Below, in pieces: positions 7,287 to 9,228 of a stretch of DNA of 9,228 nt. The stretch's first letter is position 1. Each line of letters starts with the position of its first letter. The stretch is from Bifidobacteriaceae bacterium. Its GTDB lineage: Bacteria > Actinomycetota > Actinomycetes > Actinomycetales > WQXJ01. Location: assembly GCA_031258055.1 (NCBI GenBank), contig JAIRNM010000093.1, positions 1-9,228 of the forward strand, written 5' to 3'. A program made the position numbers and the translations under genes. The notes beneath the pieces were generated by a model. It saw only the letters and a program-made list of their open reading frames with translations. It was not told where the DNA came from and did no database searches.

Positions 7287-8846
7287 ATGAAGGTCCGCTG
7301 GGTTTCCGTTGACTCCATAGACTCTTTTGCGGCCCGGCGCCCCGTGTTCGACCGGAGATCGCAGGACCCACCCCGGACGCTAAATGACGTCCGCAGCGAG
7401 GCGCGCCATCTGCGCTCGCGCCGCTGGGCGACCGCCGCCACAGGCAAGCGCGCACTGGCACTCGGACTTGTGGTTTTGCCGGTGCTATTCGCGGCGCTGT
7501 CGCACGTCGGAGTCGACAACGCCAAATCGGTCCCCGGGAGCGGCCAAAATGGCACCGCAGCTGCCTCCGATTGGACAAAATGGGGAATCAACACCCCTGA
7601 GGCGGATGCGAAGGGCAACTCCCTTTGGACGTGCCCTTTGAACACCGAAAGCCAGTATTACACCTTCACGGAAGTCGGCGGCATAGAGTTGACCGCGCCG
7701 CGCAGCGGCGGCGCGACAACGCCGAATTCGTCCACTTTGCGCACGGAATTGCGCGAAGTCGAAGGTGGACAAGGGGAGAACGCCTGCGAGCTCCGGGACT
7801 ACTCCGCCTTCACGGAGGGCGTCTACGCCCACGCCCAGATCGCCCTAGACATCACACCAGTCGGAAACAAGGTGACCATAGGGCAGATCCACCAAAAGGA
7901 AAACACCAAGCCGATGCTCAAGATCATGGTGAAGCCTGGGACGTCAGGGTCGGCTTGGAGAGTAGAGGCCGAAATCAGGCCATCTTCGGGCGGCACGATT
8001 GAGCACCAGGGGCTTATCGCCCTTTACGAATTGGGTCAAACGCTCGACCTGAGCTGGGGAGTATCGCGCGATGGCGCACTGTCTGTGCTCGCCACCAACC
8101 TCGCGACCGGCGAACAAGGCCGCGTAGACGCCCGTCTCGAAGACTCAGGCGAGGGCTCATACAGGGGCGAGCGGCTGTTCATCAAGAGCGGCGTCTACAA
8201 CAACGAGACGGGGGACGGGACAAGCACGGCTACGCTGTATTCCCTTTCGACCATCCGACTCCCGGCCGGGGAGCCGACCGAAGAGCCGAGCAACGCACCT
8301 AGTGAACAGCCCACACCCGGCCCAACCGAACGGGCCACCGATGAGCCGACCGAACCGGCGCCCACGCCTATGGGCGAATCCGAGTTGACCGATGATCGCC
8401 GCGGTGGCGTGAACGTGCCCGTGTCGGCCAACCCAGGCCAACGGATTGTGGTGGCGGTTCCCGGCCAGGTCGGCTCAAAGGCGCGGTTTTGGTTGCATTC
8501 AACCCCCGTGTCGCTGGGCTCGTTCGCATTGAACCAATCGGGGCAGGTAACTTTGACTATCCCGCAGGACGCCGCTCTGGGCGAACACAAGATCGTGGTC
8601 CAGGCCTTGGACGGGGCCTTGGTCGGCTGGGCCTGGATCCGCCTTGAGGCGCCAAACTCGGGCCAAACCGCGGCCTCTCCAGCAGCGGGTGCGCCTGTCG
8701 ACTCGTCGGCGGCCACTGCGAAGGGACCACTGCCGGTCACCGGAGGGGGCGACTGGCTGCCACTATTCGTCGGATTGGCGATGACGCTGGTGGGATTGGG
8801 CGTGGTGGCGGCATCGTCCACCCGCCGAAGGGCGGCCCGTCACTGA
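7287..8846 (+). CDS. Cell-wall-anchored PL7-family alginate lyase
   Basis: The 519-residue protein should cleave alginate (poly-mannuronate/guluronate) or a related polyuronate by beta-elimination at the cell surface. Residues 1-53 are a basic, Arg-rich extension, and about 54-72 (KRALALGLVVLPVLFAAL) form a signal/membrane segment. The catalytic domain (about 93-326) shows three PL7 motifs: RTELRE at 152-157 (family R-S/T-E-L-R), QIH at 200-202, and LFIKSGVYNN at 297-306 (family YFKAGxYNQ). Arg152, Gln200, His202 and Tyr304 are therefore likely active-site residues. QIH rather than QVH suggests guluronate-containing substrate, as known in the family. Two cysteines (116, 167) may pair. Residues 327-362 are a Pro/Glu/Thr stalk and 370-455 an Ig-like domain with STPVSLG. 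LPVTG at 482-486, a transmembrane segment and RRR complete a sortase signal. The gene is divergent from the giant gene. The departures from YFKAGxYNQ mean that substrate is not certain. Confidence 0.88.
   Translation: MKVRWVSVDSIDSFAARRPVFDRRSQDPPRTLNDVRSEARHLRSRRWATAATGKRALALGLVVLPVLFAALSHVGVDNAKSVPGSGQNGTAAASDWTKWGINTPEADAKGNSLWTCPLNTESQYYTFTEVGGIELTAPRSGGATTPNSSTLRTELREVEGGQGENACELRDYSAFTEGVYAHAQIALDITPVGNKVTIGQIHQKENTKPMLKIMVKPGTSGSAWRVEAEIRPSSGGTIEHQGLIALYELGQTLDLSWGVSRDGALSVLATNLATGEQGRVDARLEDSGEGSYRGERLFIKSGVYNNETGDGTSTATLYSLSTIRLPAGEPTEEPSNAPSEQPTPGPTERATDEPTEPAPTPMGESELTDDRRGGVNVPVSANPGQRIVVAVPGQVGSKARFWLHSTPVSLGSFALNQSGQVTLTIPQDAALGEHKIVVQALDGALVGWAWIRLEAPNSGQTAASPAAGAPVDSSAATAKGPLPVTGGGDWLPLFVGLAMTLVGLGVVAASSTRRRAARH
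8733..8846 (+). other. LPVTG sortase sorting signal of the lyase
   Basis: Residues 482-486 (LPVTG, followed by GG) precede a hydrophobic span of about 20 residues (LPLFVGLAMT to VVAAS) and a C-terminal STRRRAARH tail. This three-part order is the classical sorting signal: sortase cleaves between Thr and Gly and links the protein to peptidoglycan. No sortase gene is in the window. Confidence 0.9.
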
Positions 8847-8906
8847 ACGATTGGCCAAACTGGGGCGCACCGGCTGGGAAGCGACACCTCCTAACGCACG
8901 GGAGGT
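8822..8906 (+). terminator. Weak hairpins at the 3' end of the lyase gene
   Basis: Two small inverted repeats flank the stop codon. CCGCC and GGCGG with loop GAAG (8822-8835) lie inside the last codons. ACCTCC and GGAGGT with a 9-nt loop (8886-8906) lie 40 bp downstream of the stop. Neither has a following T-run, so a classical intrinsic terminator is not shown. Confidence 0.25.
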
Positions 8907-9228
8907 AGCCAGGCGGCACCGGCCCGACGGGGTCGGCGTGCAGGTTTCAACGCCGCCACGTCGAACGCTTCTGGTGATAAGCGCGGCCCAACGCGGCGAT
9001 GTGGTGACCGCAGCGGGCGGCCCTTATCCCTCGAAGCCACTGCCAGTACTGATCATCCAGGACCCCTCGACTCCGCTCCGCTCCGCGCGGGATTACGTGG
9101 GGTGACGCGATCCAAGGCGAACCCTTTACCGGTCGGCTCAATCCGATCAAGTTCAGTACTTCACTCGTGACCGTCCAGTCCGGTTGGTCGCGGCGCCGCG
9201 GAGCGTCGGAATTGGCCGAGGTTGGGCA
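8847..9228. other. Intergenic region after the lyase, no gene supported
   Basis: I see no recognisable protein, tRNA or rRNA here. Short frames on both strands run through the repeat at 9066-9109 and look incidental. One plus-strand frame is open from within that repeat to the right edge (reading DAIQGEPFTG, then FSTSLVTVQS), but has no good start or ribosome site. It could be the beginning of a gene only if it starts at a GTG around 9167. Confidence 0.5.
9066..9109. repeat. Dispersed intergenic repeat with CTCCG tandem run
   Basis: CTCCG is repeated three times in a row (9071-9085), preceded by CCTCGA and followed by CGCGCGGGATTAC and GTGACGCG. The last two elements are shared with the cluster at 7074-7140, one in inverted orientation. 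The overall form (CCTCGAC, CTCCG repeats, GGGATKAC) resembles the GGGATGAC-type intergenic repeats seen in many bacterial genomes. Confidence 0.4.

Noticed and set aside
8195..8821. A 208-codon minus-strand frame across the lyase stalk and anchor
   Set aside because: It overlaps fully with the plus-strand gene, whose domains, stalk and LPVTG signal are clear. The antisense product has no recognisable features.
8947..9150. A 67-codon minus-strand frame after the lyase
   Set aside because: It starts at TTG, runs through the intergenic repeat and shows no conserved pattern.

Overview
The window looks like chromosomal DNA of a high-GC Gram-positive bacterium, most likely an actinomycete (Actinomycetota). 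The evidence is the GC-rich, G/C-ending codon use, an LPVTG sortase anchor with a basic tail, and a wall-proximal beta-sandwich carrying the 'STPVSLG ... IPQD ... GEH' signature common in actinobacterial surface proteins. Genus cannot be read from the sequence.

Layout: (1) Positions 1-6829, minus strand, are one uninterrupted reading frame that runs off the left edge. It encodes the first ~2276 residues of a giant secreted repeat protein. I translated the frame through to position 2 and found no stop codon. After a signal peptide it holds seven modules. Each of the six complete ones has a conserved header (YVSxxGSD, then GTxxxPFxTL), a variable number of right-handed beta-helix rungs (GGxIxxNxA ... 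GGGVYV), and a conserved closing block (LGTSDxDNGVYL ... RINVE ... AEAxRYxWQ). The last module is cut by the window edge. (2) Positions 6830-7286 are a divergent intergenic region with a ribosome-binding site for the giant gene, a weak promoter candidate, a GC-rich repeat cluster, and a near-perfect 22-bp palindrome just upstream of the second gene. (3) Positions 7287-8846, plus strand, encode a complete 519-residue family PL7 alginate-lyase-like enzyme with a Pro/Thr/Glu stalk, an Ig-like domain and an LPVTG cell-wall anchor. (4) Positions 8847-9228 hold no gene I can support, only small hairpins and a repeat related to the cluster upstream of the lyase.

Functionally this is a pair of divergently transcribed cell-surface proteins: a very large beta-helix protein (probable adhesin or matrix-type protein) and a wall-anchored polysaccharide lyase acting on alginate or a related polyuronate. 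Joint use, with one binding and one degrading, is inference from proximity only.

The points most worth a second look are the modular giant protein with variable rung number, the 48-bp tandem repeats with palindromic cores at its 5' end, the palindromic operator candidate before the lyase, and the surface anchoring of a PL7 enzyme.
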